From Hyphomicrobiales bacterium (lineage in GTDB: Bacteria; Pseudomonadota; Alphaproteobacteria; Rhizobiales; Rhizobiaceae), in NCBI GenBank assembly GCA_011087605.1, contig JAALLE010000018.1:1-51312 (forward strand): 51,312 bases of DNA. The letters are read 5' to 3'. The position numbers were made by a program, and so were the translations under genes. A model generated the notes under the pieces. The model did no database searches and was not told the DNA's origin. It was given only the letters and a program-made list of their open reading frames with translations. Shown here piece after piece: positions 1 to 8,939 of the stretch. Positions within the stretch are counted from its first letter, which is position 1, and each line of letters starts with the position of its first letter.

Positions 1-49
1 CAAATTGTCGCACCTAATGGCAGCAGAAATAGGGTAGCTGAGTAGTTAC
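1..49. mobile_element. Probable end of an IS66-type insertion sequence (partial)
   Basis: Bases 32-49, read outward from the window interior, give GTAACTACTCAGCTACCC. This matches bases 51261-51278 at the other end in 17 of 18 positions and in opposite orientation. IS66-family elements are known for terminal repeats tipped with GTAA. No transposase is inside the window, so the assignment rests on the tip and on the matching right end. The adjoining DUF218 gene begins exactly at base 50, which supports this being a junction. It could still be a chance match. Confidence 0.42.
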
Positions 50-80
50 GATTTTTCTCCATAAGTTAATTCCAGCAATC

Positions 81-818
81 TTGAGCCCACCCTCGATTGT
101 CTTGATATTGATAATCGTATCCTTGTTGACAAATAGGATTTGGCCACGGGTTCTAGCAGTTGTGATTTTGCTTGTGGCCTCCAATCCATTGGTTGCGAGA
201 TCAAGCCTCGAGTATCTTGAGAAAGACAGTGTGTTCCGCCCAATCGCGCAGTTGGAACCAGCAAATAAAGTGATCGTGCTGAGTGGTATGATTGAAACAG
301 TCGATGGCGGTGGCGATGAAATTCTCTACGAGTTCAACGGCGCTATGGATCGATATGAGGCTGCTATCGAATTACTAAATCAAAACAAAGCTCAAAAGGT
401 CATATTCACGCGTGGGTTGCTTCCCTGGACAAACGGCAAGCCGGAGGGAGAGGTATTGGCTCAACTGGCCAGCGAAAGAGGAATTAAATCCGAAAATATT
501 CTGTTGACCGGGAAAGCGCAAAATACCTCTGGCGAGGCAGTTGCCGTTAAGAAACTGTTGTCTGCAGGAGAAAGACCAATTTTGATCACGTCAGCTATTC
601 ATATGAGTAGGGCACGGTCGATTTTCTCCCGACACGGAATCGAGGTGGATGCATATCCAGTGGATTTCCAGGCTTCTGCGAATAATAGGAGCGTGCTTGA
701 TCTGATGCCAAGTGGGGAGGCCATTTCGTTTACCTCACTTGTCTTGAGGGAATTACTCGGACGCGCCTACTATAGGTTAAAATTTGCTCTGACTGATTGG
801 CTGGCCGAAGCCCGCTGA
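81..818 (+). CDS. DUF218 (YdcF/ElyC/SanA-like) membrane protein, 5' end apparently cut
   Basis: DUF218 proteins are envelope proteins; ElyC and SanA affect envelope integrity, but the reaction is not established. The hydrophobic N-terminus is followed by the family's core: an SGM strand near residue 69, an NTSGEA stretch near residue 148, and a TSAIHMSRA stretch near residue 170. The first usual start codon is TTG 81, with no Shine-Dalgarno sequence. The reading frame is open upstream to base 42, and bases 51-95 encode IFLHKLIPAILSPPS, which is the usual DUF218 N-terminus. If base 50 (G) was the last base of an ATG, the gene was split within its start codon by the element ending at base 49. 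The gene is therefore probably silent or 5'-truncated. Family confidence is good; the functional state is uncertain. Confidence 0.75.
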   Translation: MSPPSIVLILIIVSLLTNRIWPRVLAVVILLVASNPLVARSSLEYLEKDSVFRPIAQLEPANKVIVLSGMIETVDGGGDEILYEFNGAMDRYEAAIELLNQNKAQKVIFTRGLLPWTNGKPEGEVLAQLASERGIKSENILLTGKAQNTSGEAVAVKKLLSAGERPILITSAIHMSRARSIFSRHGIEVDAYPVDFQASANNRSVLDLMPSGEAISFTSLVLRELLGRAYYRLKFALTDWLAEAR

Positions 819-1278
819 GACGATTTTCGATTGCTTCCTGAAAGCCAATTTTGCAGAGCCCGAGCCTCTTTTGAAGTTCAGGGCATCGTTATTATTCCCG
901 TAGCCATCGATATTGGCCGATGCTGCAATCTTATGGCGGTCTGTTGACCGGGGCTGTCTTCGCGAGCTGACACCCATGTTGCAGATTTTGCCTCTGCACA
1001 ATCCCGACGACTCATAAATGCCTGCGGGAGACGGCGACGGTCCGCCACTCAGCCAACATACCAAACCCGCTTGAATGCCCGTGCACCATCGCGATGCATA
1101 AACTGCATCACTGTGCGGCCTTTCTGATGAAACGGTTTGCAACTAAGGTTTCCTGTATTCGGACTCGACGGCTCCGGGTACAAGTCGACAGGCCCCTTTG
1201 CCCTGGCAAAATTCTTGCATTGGCCTTCGCTGCACAAATTTAGCGCCTTGTTCCCAGACCAAGCCCTTTGAGAAATTT
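819..1278. other. 460-bp intergenic stretch, nothing recognised
   Basis: Between the DUF218 gene and the EamA gene I see no convincing gene, terminator or repeat. The open frames here on the minus strand are low in family-like features and are broken by frequent short frames, so they look like non-coding or decayed DNA. Confidence 0.5.
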
Positions 1279-2208
1279 ATGAACGATACACACGTGACTA
1301 CCGGCAGGTGGAAGCTTGGCCTGTTCCTGTCGATTACCGCAGCTCTTATGTGGGGATTGTTGCCGACGCTGTTGAAAATCCTCGTGGCCAATATCGATGC
1401 CGTTGCCATTACCTGGTATCGGCTTGTTTTGGCCTTCGCCATTCTGTTTGTTTTTTTGGCAATAAAACGTCAATTACCAAACTTTCGGCAGCTAAACGTA
1501 CGATACCTCACGCTTTTGATGGTCGTCTGTGTTGGCCTGTGCGTAAACTACATCACCTATATCTGGGGTATTCAAATCGTTGGTCCGGGACCGGCCCAAG
1601 TCATCATCCAAACCAATGTGGTCCTGGTCATTCTTGGCGGTGTCTTTATCTACGGTGAAGGTTTCACCAAAATCCAGACTCTGGGATTGATGGGAATCAT
1701 CACCGGACTGGTGATGTTTTTTCATAGCCGACTGATTGAGATTTTCTCGTCGATTTCCGAATATTCCCTTGGTGTTGGGTGGTTGCTCCTGTCCGCAACT
1801 GCATTGGCAGTTTACGTACTTGCCCAGAAACAATTGCTGGTAAAATTCAATTCTCTTCAAATTTCGATGGTTGTATTCGGCACCGGAGCGGCAATATTGT
1901 TTCCGGTCGCCATCGGGGCCGTTGTTCAAATCGCCCATCTGGATTGGACGAATATTGCATTGCTGCTGCTGTGTGTCGGGACAACATTGGGCGCCTTTGG
2001 AAGTTTTGCTGAGGCACTGCAGCATTGGGAAGCCACCAAAATCACCGCTGTCTTGTCGACGGGGCCATTGATTGCGCTGGCTATTGCCGAGTTCACGGTT
2101 TGGCTTTTTCCTGGAATATTTGAAATTGACCCAATCTCAAGTCTCAGCATGGTCGGTGCCATTGTCGTTGTTGTGGGGTCGTATCTGGTCGCCCGAAAAC
2201 GAGATTGA
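1279..2208 (+). CDS. EamA/DMT-family transporter
   Basis: A predicted inner-membrane carrier of the drug/metabolite transporter superfamily, with about ten hydrophobic helices in two EamA repeats over 309 residues, the usual length. The first repeat starts with TAALMWGLLPTLLKIL near residue 17; the second starts near residue 165 (GVGWLLLSATALAVYVLAQ). ATG 1279 is chosen over an upstream frame extension from 1198 because the extension is not hydrophobic and the family begins just before helix 1. The substrate cannot be read from sequence. It lies just upstream of the first sulfatase on the same strand, so an export or uptake role linked to that region is possible but unproven. Confidence 0.85.
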   Translation: MNDTHVTTGRWKLGLFLSITAALMWGLLPTLLKILVANIDAVAITWYRLVLAFAILFVFLAIKRQLPNFRQLNVRYLTLLMVVCVGLCVNYITYIWGIQIVGPGPAQVIIQTNVVLVILGGVFIYGEGFTKIQTLGLMGIITGLVMFFHSRLIEIFSSISEYSLGVGWLLLSATALAVYVLAQKQLLVKFNSLQISMVVFGTGAAILFPVAIGAVVQIAHLDWTNIALLLLCVGTTLGAFGSFAEALQHWEATKITAVLSTGPLIALAIAEFTVWLFPGIFEIDPISSLSMVGAIVVVVGSYLVARKRD

Positions 2209-2304
2209 CTCTCAGCACCTCAACTGTCGCAACGCAAAGAATATCTCTACTCATGAATTTTGGTTATGGGAGAGGCATCATTCGTGACTGGTTCTTATGC
2301 CTTT

Positions 2305-2326
2305 ACTGCATTATCCAAAATGCAGT
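2305..2326. promoter_or_regulatory. Perfect inverted repeat upstream of the first sulfatase
   Basis: ACTGCATT, a 6-base spacer, and AATGCAGT form an 8-bp perfect dyad that ends 16 bases before ATG 2342. It may be an operator or a hairpin in the leader. No T-run follows, so it is not a normal terminator. The regulator is unknown. Confidence 0.35.
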
Positions 2327-2341
2327 TGGAATTGATGCCGG

Positions 2342-3832
2342 ATGGATCCTATGCCCCGCAAACGGCCAAACATTGTTTGGTACTGCACTGATCAACAGCG
2401 CTACGACACCATTCGTGCGCTTGGTAATCAACACATCAACACGCCGAATATTGACCAGTTTGTTGAAGGCGGCACGGCGTTTACCAATGCCTATATCCAG
2501 AGCCCGATCTGCACCCCGAGCCGTGCGTCTTTCATGACCGGACGGTATCCTGCCAGCAATCACGTTCACCGCAACGGCAATTCTCACTTTCCTGACCATG
2601 AGGTGCTTGTCACCAAATTGCTTACCGATGCAGGCTATAATTGCGGGCTGATTGGTAAACTGCATTTGGCAAGCGCCGCCTCCGGCTCTGAAAAACGCAC
2701 CGATGATGGCTACGGTCTGTTTGAGTGGAGCCATCATCCCATGCCGACGCTGGATCCGGAGTTTCACGCTTATCACCGCTGGCTTAGAGATGAAAAAGGC
2801 GTCGATCCGGTGGAACTCTATTCATCGGTCAACAGTTTTTGCTGCGACGGAGTGCCTGCCGAACTGCACCAATCGACCTGGTGCACCGAAATGGCCATTC
2901 GGTTCATTGACGAGCAAGGCGACCAACCCTGGATGCTGTCGATGAATCCCTTCGATCCGCATCCGCCCTTCGATCCGCCGAAGGAATTTCGTGACCGCTA
3001 CGATCCCGACAAATTGCCGGGGCCGCTATTTCAGAAATCCGATCTGGAACGGCAAAAAATGTTTCGCAACATTTGTCAGCAATCGGTTCACGCCGTTGAC
3101 CCCAATGGAGTTAACGCGGATCCGGCTGAAGGAGAACGGCAGGAAAATACGGCAACCCGCCCCCCCGATAATTTCAATGGCCGTGAGGTCATCGCCGCCT
3201 ATTACGCCATGATTGAACTGGTCGACGAGCAATTTGGTCGTTTGGTTGATCACCTCTCAAATTTGGGTGAATTGGAAAACACTATCATCGTCTTTCACTC
3301 CGACCACGGCGAACTGCTCGGCGACCATGGGCTGCTTTACAAAGGCTGCAGATTCTTTGAAGGTTTGGTCCATGTACCGCTGATGTTTAGTTGGAAGGGC
3401 CAGTATCAGGCCGGCCTGAGAAGCGACGCCCTGGTTGAACTGGTCGACATCGCGCCCACACTGCTGGAAGCGGCAGGCGTGGAAATACCTTATTACATGC
3501 AGGGAAAATCCCTGCACAAGATGCTGTTGGGCAAAGCCGATCCCGGCCATCACAAGGACAGCGTCGTATGTGAATTCAACGACGCATTGGGATCGGCGGA
3601 AGAATCCGTTCCGACCCATGCGACCATGAATTTCGATGGCCGCTATAAGTCGATCGTCTATCACGGCCATGATCTGGGCGAAATTTTCGATCTTCAGGAA
3701 GACCCCGGCGAATTTCACAACCTGTGGCACGAACCGGGCAATCAGGACTTGAAACTGGAACTGCTTCACAAACATCTCGATGCGGTAATGGCAACGAGTT
3801 CGCCCGGCATAGAACGCGTGGGCAGATTTTAA
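2342..3832 (+). CDS. Type I sulfatase 1 (CTPSR)
   Basis: Hydrolyses a sulfate ester, using a formylglycine made from a cysteine. The alkaline-phosphatase-like fold begins at once (RPNIVWYCTDQQR, with metal-ligand Asp17-Gln18). Cys57 in C-T-P-S-R is the residue converted to formylglycine. GKLH near residue 106 and HSDHGELLGDHG near residues 319-330 supply further active-site and metal ligands. There is no signal peptide, so it should act in the cytoplasm. ATG 2351 is an equally possible start. The protein is a close paralogue of the sulfatase at 31121, sharing the CTDQQR start, the CTPSR motif and a C-terminal YHGHDLGE motif. It lies 49 bp upstream of an ABC solute-binding protein gene on the same strand and is probably co-transcribed with the ABC transporter. 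The natural substrate is unknown. Confidence 0.93.
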   Translation: MDPMPRKRPNIVWYCTDQQRYDTIRALGNQHINTPNIDQFVEGGTAFTNAYIQSPICTPSRASFMTGRYPASNHVHRNGNSHFPDHEVLVTKLLTDAGYNCGLIGKLHLASAASGSEKRTDDGYGLFEWSHHPMPTLDPEFHAYHRWLRDEKGVDPVELYSSVNSFCCDGVPAELHQSTWCTEMAIRFIDEQGDQPWMLSMNPFDPHPPFDPPKEFRDRYDPDKLPGPLFQKSDLERQKMFRNICQQSVHAVDPNGVNADPAEGERQENTATRPPDNFNGREVIAAYYAMIELVDEQFGRLVDHLSNLGELENTIIVFHSDHGELLGDHGLLYKGCRFFEGLVHVPLMFSWKGQYQAGLRSDALVELVDIAPTLLEAAGVEIPYYMQGKSLHKMLLGKADPGHHKDSVVCEFNDALGSAEESVPTHATMNFDGRYKSIVYHGHDLGEIFDLQEDPGEFHNLWHEPGNQDLKLELLHKHLDAVMATSSPGIERVGRF

Positions 3833-3881
3833 GGGCAATAAAGCAAAAAACCGAAATACGATTAAACAGGGAGAGAGAGAA

Positions 3882-5441
3882 ATGAAACTAACGGCAAAAA
3901 TCACGATGGTCGCCGCATTTGCGGCGTTCCTCAATAGCTCCGGAGCAGCACTGGCAGATGATGTCTGCCCCAAACGTGGCGGAATTCTTAAAACCGTAGA
4001 CATGCATTATAAATCAGTCGACCCGACCCAACGCGCCAACCCGGTCTACCAAATGCGACTGGTCTATGACGCCTTGCTGGACGTCAATTACGACCTCAGC
4101 ATCGCACCAGGTCTTGCTGAAGCCATGCCGACACAAGTGAACGACACCACCTTCGTCTTCAAACTGCGCAAGGGTGTGAAGTTCCACGATGGCACCGATT
4201 TCAATGCGCAAGCAGTGAAATACAATACCGACCGGTTGATCAAGGGCGAAGTCAAGTCACCCTATACCGGCACCTGGAAACGGTTCCTCAGTGCCATAAC
4301 CGTGGTCGACGACCATACCGTCAAATTCGAATTCAAGGAAAAATGGCCTTCCTTCCTGTGGGAAGCCGCGACATCTCTTCGGTTTGGCTCACCGGCAAAG
4401 ATCGAGGAACTGGGTAAGAGTTACGGCATTAAGGGGGCTGCAGGCACCGGACCGTTCATGTTTAAGTCGTTCAAAGCCAAAAAATCGCTGACACTGGAGC
4501 GCAACCCAAACTACTACCGCACCGGCGAACCCTGCCTGGATGGCTATCAGGCACGAACGATCAAGTCCGGCAGCGTCCGCATTCTGTCGGTCAAGAAGGG
4601 CGACCTGGACGTCATCAACACGTTCCCTGAATCGCAATTCCCTCAGTTTGAAGGTGTAACCAATGTGTCTGTGCAGGAAGGCAAGGCGTCGACCCTGACC
4701 ATTCTGCCACTGAACACCAAACATCCCGCCCTGGCTGACAAACGCGTGCGCCAGGCGATCCAACTGGCCGTCAACGGACGCGTTCTCATCGACAATGTCT
4801 ATGGCGGTGCGGGCGAAGAGATCGAGTCGATCTTCCCGCCATGGCATCCCGGTTTTGAAAAAGCAGAAGATCTGTCCGGAATTCGTCAGGACGTCGAAAA
4901 GGCTAAAAAACTGCTGGCAGATGCGGGCTATGGCCCCGGTGGCAAGAAGCTGACATTGAACATGGAAACCGGTTCAGGTGGCGCGCATGTTCAGCGCGGT
5001 GTGCTGATCCAGGCCCAGATGAAAGCAATCGGCATCGATCTGAATGTGCAAAACATCTCCATGGGTCAGGCCCTGTCGAATATGTATTCAGGCAATTACC
5101 ACATGATCCTGTGGCAAATGCTGGGCGGTCCCAACATGAAGGACTATGCCTGGAACCTGTTTTCCTCCGATGGCACAGGCAACTACACCTACTATAACAA
5201 GGACGGTGGTTACCAGAATGCGCGCGCCAACGAACTCGCCAATGAGATCGTCAAAACGGAAGACCCCGATGCGGTTCGTGCCCAGATCAAGGAACTGCAA
5301 TCGCTCGTCTTTGAAGACGTGCCCTATATTTTCCTCAACTACCGCAACCACAGAACTGCCCGCCAGTCTTACGTGATGAATTTCGAGACCGGCAAACTGA
5401 AAGGTCGTGAAGATCTGCGTCGGGTGTGGCTCGACAAATAA
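3882..5441 (+). CDS. Dpp/Opp-type ABC transporter solute-binding protein
   Basis: Periplasmic binding protein of SBP family 5, 519 residues. Residues 1-25 are a signal peptide ending ALA-D. RGGILKTVDMHYKSVDPTQ near residue 32 and KLRKGVKFHDGTDF near residue 96 are family hallmarks. This family binds peptides, but also oligosaccharides, glycosides and opines. With sulfatases on both sides of this operon, a sulfated or glycosidic ligand is as likely as a peptide. The start has a strong GGGAGAGAGAG ribosome site. A hairpin follows the stop codon and may raise the level of this protein over the permeases. Confidence 0.92.
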   Translation: MKLTAKITMVAAFAAFLNSSGAALADDVCPKRGGILKTVDMHYKSVDPTQRANPVYQMRLVYDALLDVNYDLSIAPGLAEAMPTQVNDTTFVFKLRKGVKFHDGTDFNAQAVKYNTDRLIKGEVKSPYTGTWKRFLSAITVVDDHTVKFEFKEKWPSFLWEAATSLRFGSPAKIEELGKSYGIKGAAGTGPFMFKSFKAKKSLTLERNPNYYRTGEPCLDGYQARTIKSGSVRILSVKKGDLDVINTFPESQFPQFEGVTNVSVQEGKASTLTILPLNTKHPALADKRVRQAIQLAVNGRVLIDNVYGGAGEEIESIFPPWHPGFEKAEDLSGIRQDVEKAKKLLADAGYGPGGKKLTLNMETGSGGAHVQRGVLIQAQMKAIGIDLNVQNISMGQALSNMYSGNYHMILWQMLGGPNMKDYAWNLFSSDGTGNYTYYNKDGGYQNARANELANEIVKTEDPDAVRAQIKELQSLVFEDVPYIFLNYRNHRTARQSYVMNFETGKLKGREDLRRVWLDK

Positions 5442-5453
5442 CGACCAACGCTT

Positions 5454-5478
5454 CCGCCCATTTCTCCCAAATGGGCGG
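5454..5478 (+). promoter_or_regulatory. Strong hairpin between binding-protein and permease genes
   Basis: CCGCCCATTT pairs with AAATGGGCGG across a 5-base loop, giving a 10-bp perfect stem. A second, weaker stem (GCACC/GGTGC) follows at about 5481-5499. No U-run follows, so this is more likely an mRNA stabiliser or partial attenuator that keeps the binding-protein message abundant than a full terminator. Confidence 0.6.
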
Positions 5479-5543
5479 GAGCACCTGCCCCACCGGTGCG
5501 CTTGACGGCGGCTTGTTTTCCACTTGATGATACGGTCTGAACC

Positions 5544-6491
5544 ATGTTGACAACCGTCATCCTTCGCCGCTTGCTGTTTTCCTTCCCGACGATCCTCGGG
5601 GTGGCAACTCTCGCCTTTCTGCTGGGGCATATGTCACCTGGCGACCCGGCCATCGCTGCGATGGGGCTGGACCTTGATGGCGAATCAATGATCGATCCGG
5701 ACGAATTGGCTCGGGTTCGCGAAGAACTGGGTCTCAACAAACCGTTGATCGTTCAGTATCTACAATGGATCGGGAATGCGCTGCAGGGCGATTTCGGCAC
5801 GTCCTACGTCAGCAGCACCGAAGTCTCTGAAATGGTGTTTGAAGCATTGCCGACCACCATGCTTTTGCTGGTGCTGACTATGTCCACCGCCATAATATCC
5901 GGCATGGCCCTGGGCATCGTGTCTGCGGTATTTCGTGGCCGCAGCATGGATTATGTGGCGCGGATGATCGCCATTATCGGTGTCAGCACGCCGACCTTCT
6001 GGTTTGCACTCGTACTGATGCTGACATTTGCCTTTGCAATTCCGATATTTCCGATGAACGGGCCGGTATCGGAGCATGGGCTGATCGCCATGGCGCTGCC
6101 CACTTTGGCAATTGCCTTGCACCCAGCGGCGCTGATTGCCCGCATGACCCGCTCCAGCATGCTTGAGGTTCTTTCTCAAGACATGATCCGAACTGCCGCC
6201 GCGAAAGGCCTAGGGAAATGGCGCGTGTTCATGGTCCATGGACTACGCAACGCTATTAACCCGGTGATCACGGTCATTGGATTTCAATTTGCCAACCTGA
6301 TGGGCGGCGCTGTTGCAGTTGAATTCATCTTTTCATTGCCCGGACTGGGTAGTCTGCTGATCGAGGGAATTTACGAGAAGGACATTCTTCTTATTCAAGG
6401 GGCGGTGCTGGTTATCGGCGTGGCTTTCGCCTTGTCCAACTTGATCGTTGACCTGCTCTATATGGTCATCGACCCGAGGATACGCGTATGA
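5544..6491 (+). CDS. Dpp/Opp-type ABC transporter permease (DppB-like)
   Basis: Inner-membrane permease, 315 residues, typical of the DppB/OppB type. The N-terminal helix (LRRLLFSFPTILGVATLAFLL) and a PGDPA motif near residue 32 precede the BPD_transp_1 domain with about six helices. The EAA-like cytoplasmic loop is at about residues 218-235 (RTAAAKGLGKWRVF). The stop overlaps the next start by four bases (ATGA), so the two permeases are translationally coupled. Confidence 0.92.
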   Translation: MLTTVILRRLLFSFPTILGVATLAFLLGHMSPGDPAIAAMGLDLDGESMIDPDELARVREELGLNKPLIVQYLQWIGNALQGDFGTSYVSSTEVSEMVFEALPTTMLLLVLTMSTAIISGMALGIVSAVFRGRSMDYVARMIAIIGVSTPTFWFALVLMLTFAFAIPIFPMNGPVSEHGLIAMALPTLAIALHPAALIARMTRSSMLEVLSQDMIRTAAAKGLGKWRVFMVHGLRNAINPVITVIGFQFANLMGGAVAVEFIFSLPGLGSLLIEGIYEKDILLIQGAVLVIGVAFALSNLIVDLLYMVIDPRIRV

Positions 6492-7387
6492 CCGTAACGC
6501 CATCTCCATCGATGATTGAAGGCTCGGCGAGCAAAAACGGTTGGACGCTGTTTAAAGAGAGTTTCCAGCACTTTCTGGCCAGCAGACTGAACCGCTTCAG
6601 CTTCGGTTTGACGGTCTGCCTGCTGTTGCTGATCGTCATTGCCCCATTTATTGCGATTTACCCGTATGACGAAGTCAACCCGGCGCTTGGCCTGTCTCCG
6701 CCAAGTTGGGCCCACCCGATGGGGACAGATCAGGCCGGTCGCGATGTGTTTTCGCGGGTCATTTATGGTGCGCGCACGTCGCTGTCCATTGGCCTGGTTA
6801 CCGTGTTGTTCGGTCTCCTGACCGGCGTGACTATCGGTGCCGTGTCTGGATATCTGGGCGGCTGGGTTGACGAAATCATTATGCGCATTGTGGAAATTTT
6901 CATGTCGATCCCGGGGATCGTTATCGCACTGGCGCTGGTCAGCGTGCTTGGCCCAAGCCTGCCTTCCATCGTGCTGGCACTATCGATACGCCGGATAACC
7001 CAATTCGCCCGCGTCGCCCGCGGGTCGGTTCTCAGTGTCAAATCGGAAGATTATGTCACTGCTTGCCATGCAATAGGGATGAGCAATTTGCGCATCATCT
7101 TCGTGCATATCCTGCCCAACTGCATTGGCCCAATTATCGTTCTGGCCTCTGTACTGCTGGGCAATGTGATCCTGACGGAATCGACCCTCAGTTTCTTGGG
7201 AATGGGCATTCAAGAGCCGACCCCTAGCTGGGGCACAATGATCGCAAAAGGCAACGAATACCTAACTTTCGCCCCCTGGATTTCGGTTTTTCCGGGGCTT
7301 TTTCTTTTTCTTACAATGATCGCCTTCAATCTACTGGGCGATGGTCTGCGTGATCATCTCGATCCGCGCGGCGGCAGTGTTGTCTAG
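6488..7387 (+). CDS. Dpp/Opp-type ABC transporter permease (DppC-like)
   Basis: Second permease subunit, 299 residues. It has the DppC-type N-terminal helix, then HPMGTDQAGRDVFSRVIYGAR near residue 76, a hallmark of this subunit. The BPD_transp_1 domain follows, with its EAA loop near residues 190-205 (DYVTACHAIGMSN). It pairs with the preceding permease to form the channel. The sulfatase gene begins only 10 bp after its stop, so the sulfatase is inside the transporter operon. Confidence 0.92.
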   Translation: MTVTPSPSMIEGSASKNGWTLFKESFQHFLASRLNRFSFGLTVCLLLLIVIAPFIAIYPYDEVNPALGLSPPSWAHPMGTDQAGRDVFSRVIYGARTSLSIGLVTVLFGLLTGVTIGAVSGYLGGWVDEIIMRIVEIFMSIPGIVIALALVSVLGPSLPSIVLALSIRRITQFARVARGSVLSVKSEDYVTACHAIGMSNLRIIFVHILPNCIGPIIVLASVLLGNVILTESTLSFLGMGIQEPTPSWGTMIAKGNEYLTFAPWISVFPGLFLFLTMIAFNLLGDGLRDHLDPRGGSVV

Positions 7388-7397
7388 AGGAGCACCA

Positions 7398-8930
7398 ATG
7401 ACCAGGAAACCCAACATTTTGCTGATAACGTCCGACCAGCACAGGGGCGATTGCTTCGGGTTTGAAGGCCGCAAAGTCAAAACTCCGCACCTTGACCGGA
7501 TGGCGCGCGAAGGCACGCGGTTTTCCAACTGCATCACGCCCAACGCGGTATGCCAACCCTCCCGCGCTTCCATTCTGACGGGGCTCTTTCCCTGCACCCA
7601 CGGTGTCAGCGACAACGGTATCGACCTGGAGACACCGCTGGGTGAACTGGGGTTTGCACGAACGCTGGAACGGGCCGGTTACAACAGTGCCTTTGTCGGC
7701 AAGACTCACTTCTCCACCCACCACACATTTGAACCAACCGGCACGCCTGAGGATAAATCCACCATTCCCGACCTGCCGGAAGACTGGATGGGGCCTTATA
7801 TGGGCTTTGATCATATGGAGACAATGATCCTGGGGCACTATACCCATGGCCGCCCGGCACCTCCCCCCGACACGCTGCATTATGAAAAGTGGCTGTATGC
7901 CGATGGTCGCGGACCGGAAAAAATGGCCCTCTGGGACACCCACCTGCCGCCGGATGTTGGAGCGCCACAAACGTGGAATTCCGCGCTGCCCTCCGCCTGG
8001 CACCATTCCACCTGGGTCGGCAATCAAACGATCCGCTATCTGGAAAACCACAAGGACGAAAACTTCGTCATGTGGACGTCGTTCCCCGATCCCCATACGC
8101 CCTTTGATTGCCCTGAACCCTGGTGCTATGCGCACCATCCCGACGAGGTCGACGTACCCCATCACATGGAACGCGATCTGGACCGGCGACCCTGGTGGCA
8201 TGCGGCCAGCCTTGAGGGAACGCCGCAGATTGAGGACGCAGTGTTGCGAAAACATCGCGCCACATATTCGCGAGTTGAGCCCCCAAACGAACATCGGTTG
8301 CGGCACACCATCGCCAATTATTACGGCATGATCTCGCTGATCGACCACAATGTGGGTCGTATCCTGACCGTGCTGGATGAACTGGGGCTATCGGACAATA
8401 CAATCGTTATCTTCACCGCCGATCATGGCGAATGGCTTGGTGATCACGGCTTGTTGCTGAAAGGACCGATGCTCTATGATGGCCTGCTGCGGGTTGGCTG
8501 CATTGCGCGCGGCCCGGGAATCAAGCAGCAACAGGTCGTTGACGAGCCTATCTCCACCGTGGATCTGGCACCCACATTCCACGACTATTCCGGCATCTCT
8601 CCAGAATTGCTGCAGCACGGTAAAAGCCTGCGGCCGTTGCTGGAAGGCAAATCCGAGCCAAGGGATTTCGCCCGCAGCGAATGGGATTTGCGGCCATCTC
8701 GCAACGGCGTCAAATTGAATTTGCGCACTGTTCGGACCAAAACCGCGAAATTGACACTGGAGGAAATTTCTGGCGCCGGCGAAATGTATAACCTGCAGGA
8801 TGACCCGCATGAAATGGACAATCTGTTCGACGATTCCGGTTACACAGCGTTGCGAAACGAACTTACCGATATGATCCGTTCGCGACCCGATGACATGATC
8901 GAACCGAAAACCCCCGTTGGCATGGCCTGA
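7398..8930 (+). CDS. Type I sulfatase 2, embedded in the ABC transporter operon (CQPSR)
   Basis: Sulfate-ester hydrolase of 510 residues. It starts directly with the first strand (KPNILLITSDQH; Asp13-Gln14) and has no signal peptide, so it is probably cytoplasmic. Cys52 in C-Q-P-S-R is the formylglycine site. GKTH near residue 98 and TADHGEWLGDHG near residue 358 are metal and active-site motifs. ATG 7398 is chosen because a GAGG ribosome site precedes it; the frame extends upstream only into the permease gene. It sits between the permease genes and the ATPase genes with gaps of 10 and 9 bp, which argues that its substrate comes in through this transporter. Confidence 0.93.
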   Translation: MTRKPNILLITSDQHRGDCFGFEGRKVKTPHLDRMAREGTRFSNCITPNAVCQPSRASILTGLFPCTHGVSDNGIDLETPLGELGFARTLERAGYNSAFVGKTHFSTHHTFEPTGTPEDKSTIPDLPEDWMGPYMGFDHMETMILGHYTHGRPAPPPDTLHYEKWLYADGRGPEKMALWDTHLPPDVGAPQTWNSALPSAWHHSTWVGNQTIRYLENHKDENFVMWTSFPDPHTPFDCPEPWCYAHHPDEVDVPHHMERDLDRRPWWHAASLEGTPQIEDAVLRKHRATYSRVEPPNEHRLRHTIANYYGMISLIDHNVGRILTVLDELGLSDNTIVIFTADHGEWLGDHGLLLKGPMLYDGLLRVGCIARGPGIKQQQVVDEPISTVDLAPTFHDYSGISPELLQHGKSLRPLLEGKSEPRDFARSEWDLRPSRNGVKLNLRTVRTKTAKLTLEEISGAGEMYNLQDDPHEMDNLFDDSGYTALRNELTDMIRSRPDDMIEPKTPVGMA

Positions 8931-8939
8931 TCGCTGACC

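Noticed and set aside
777-1237. Two minus-strand frames in the gap after the DUF218 gene
   Set aside because: They overlap each other and the DUF218 end, lack ribosome sites and have no domain; they could be decayed DNA but nothing supports a gene.
3257-4003. 248-codon minus-strand frame across the end of sulfatase 1 and the binding-protein start
   Set aside because: It runs across two well-supported genes and the gap between them with no recognisable domain.
7326-8348. Long open frame (340 codons) on the minus strand opposite sulfatase 2
   Set aside because: It overlaps a clear sulfatase with intact motifs and has no family-like sequence; it is a codon-bias shadow.
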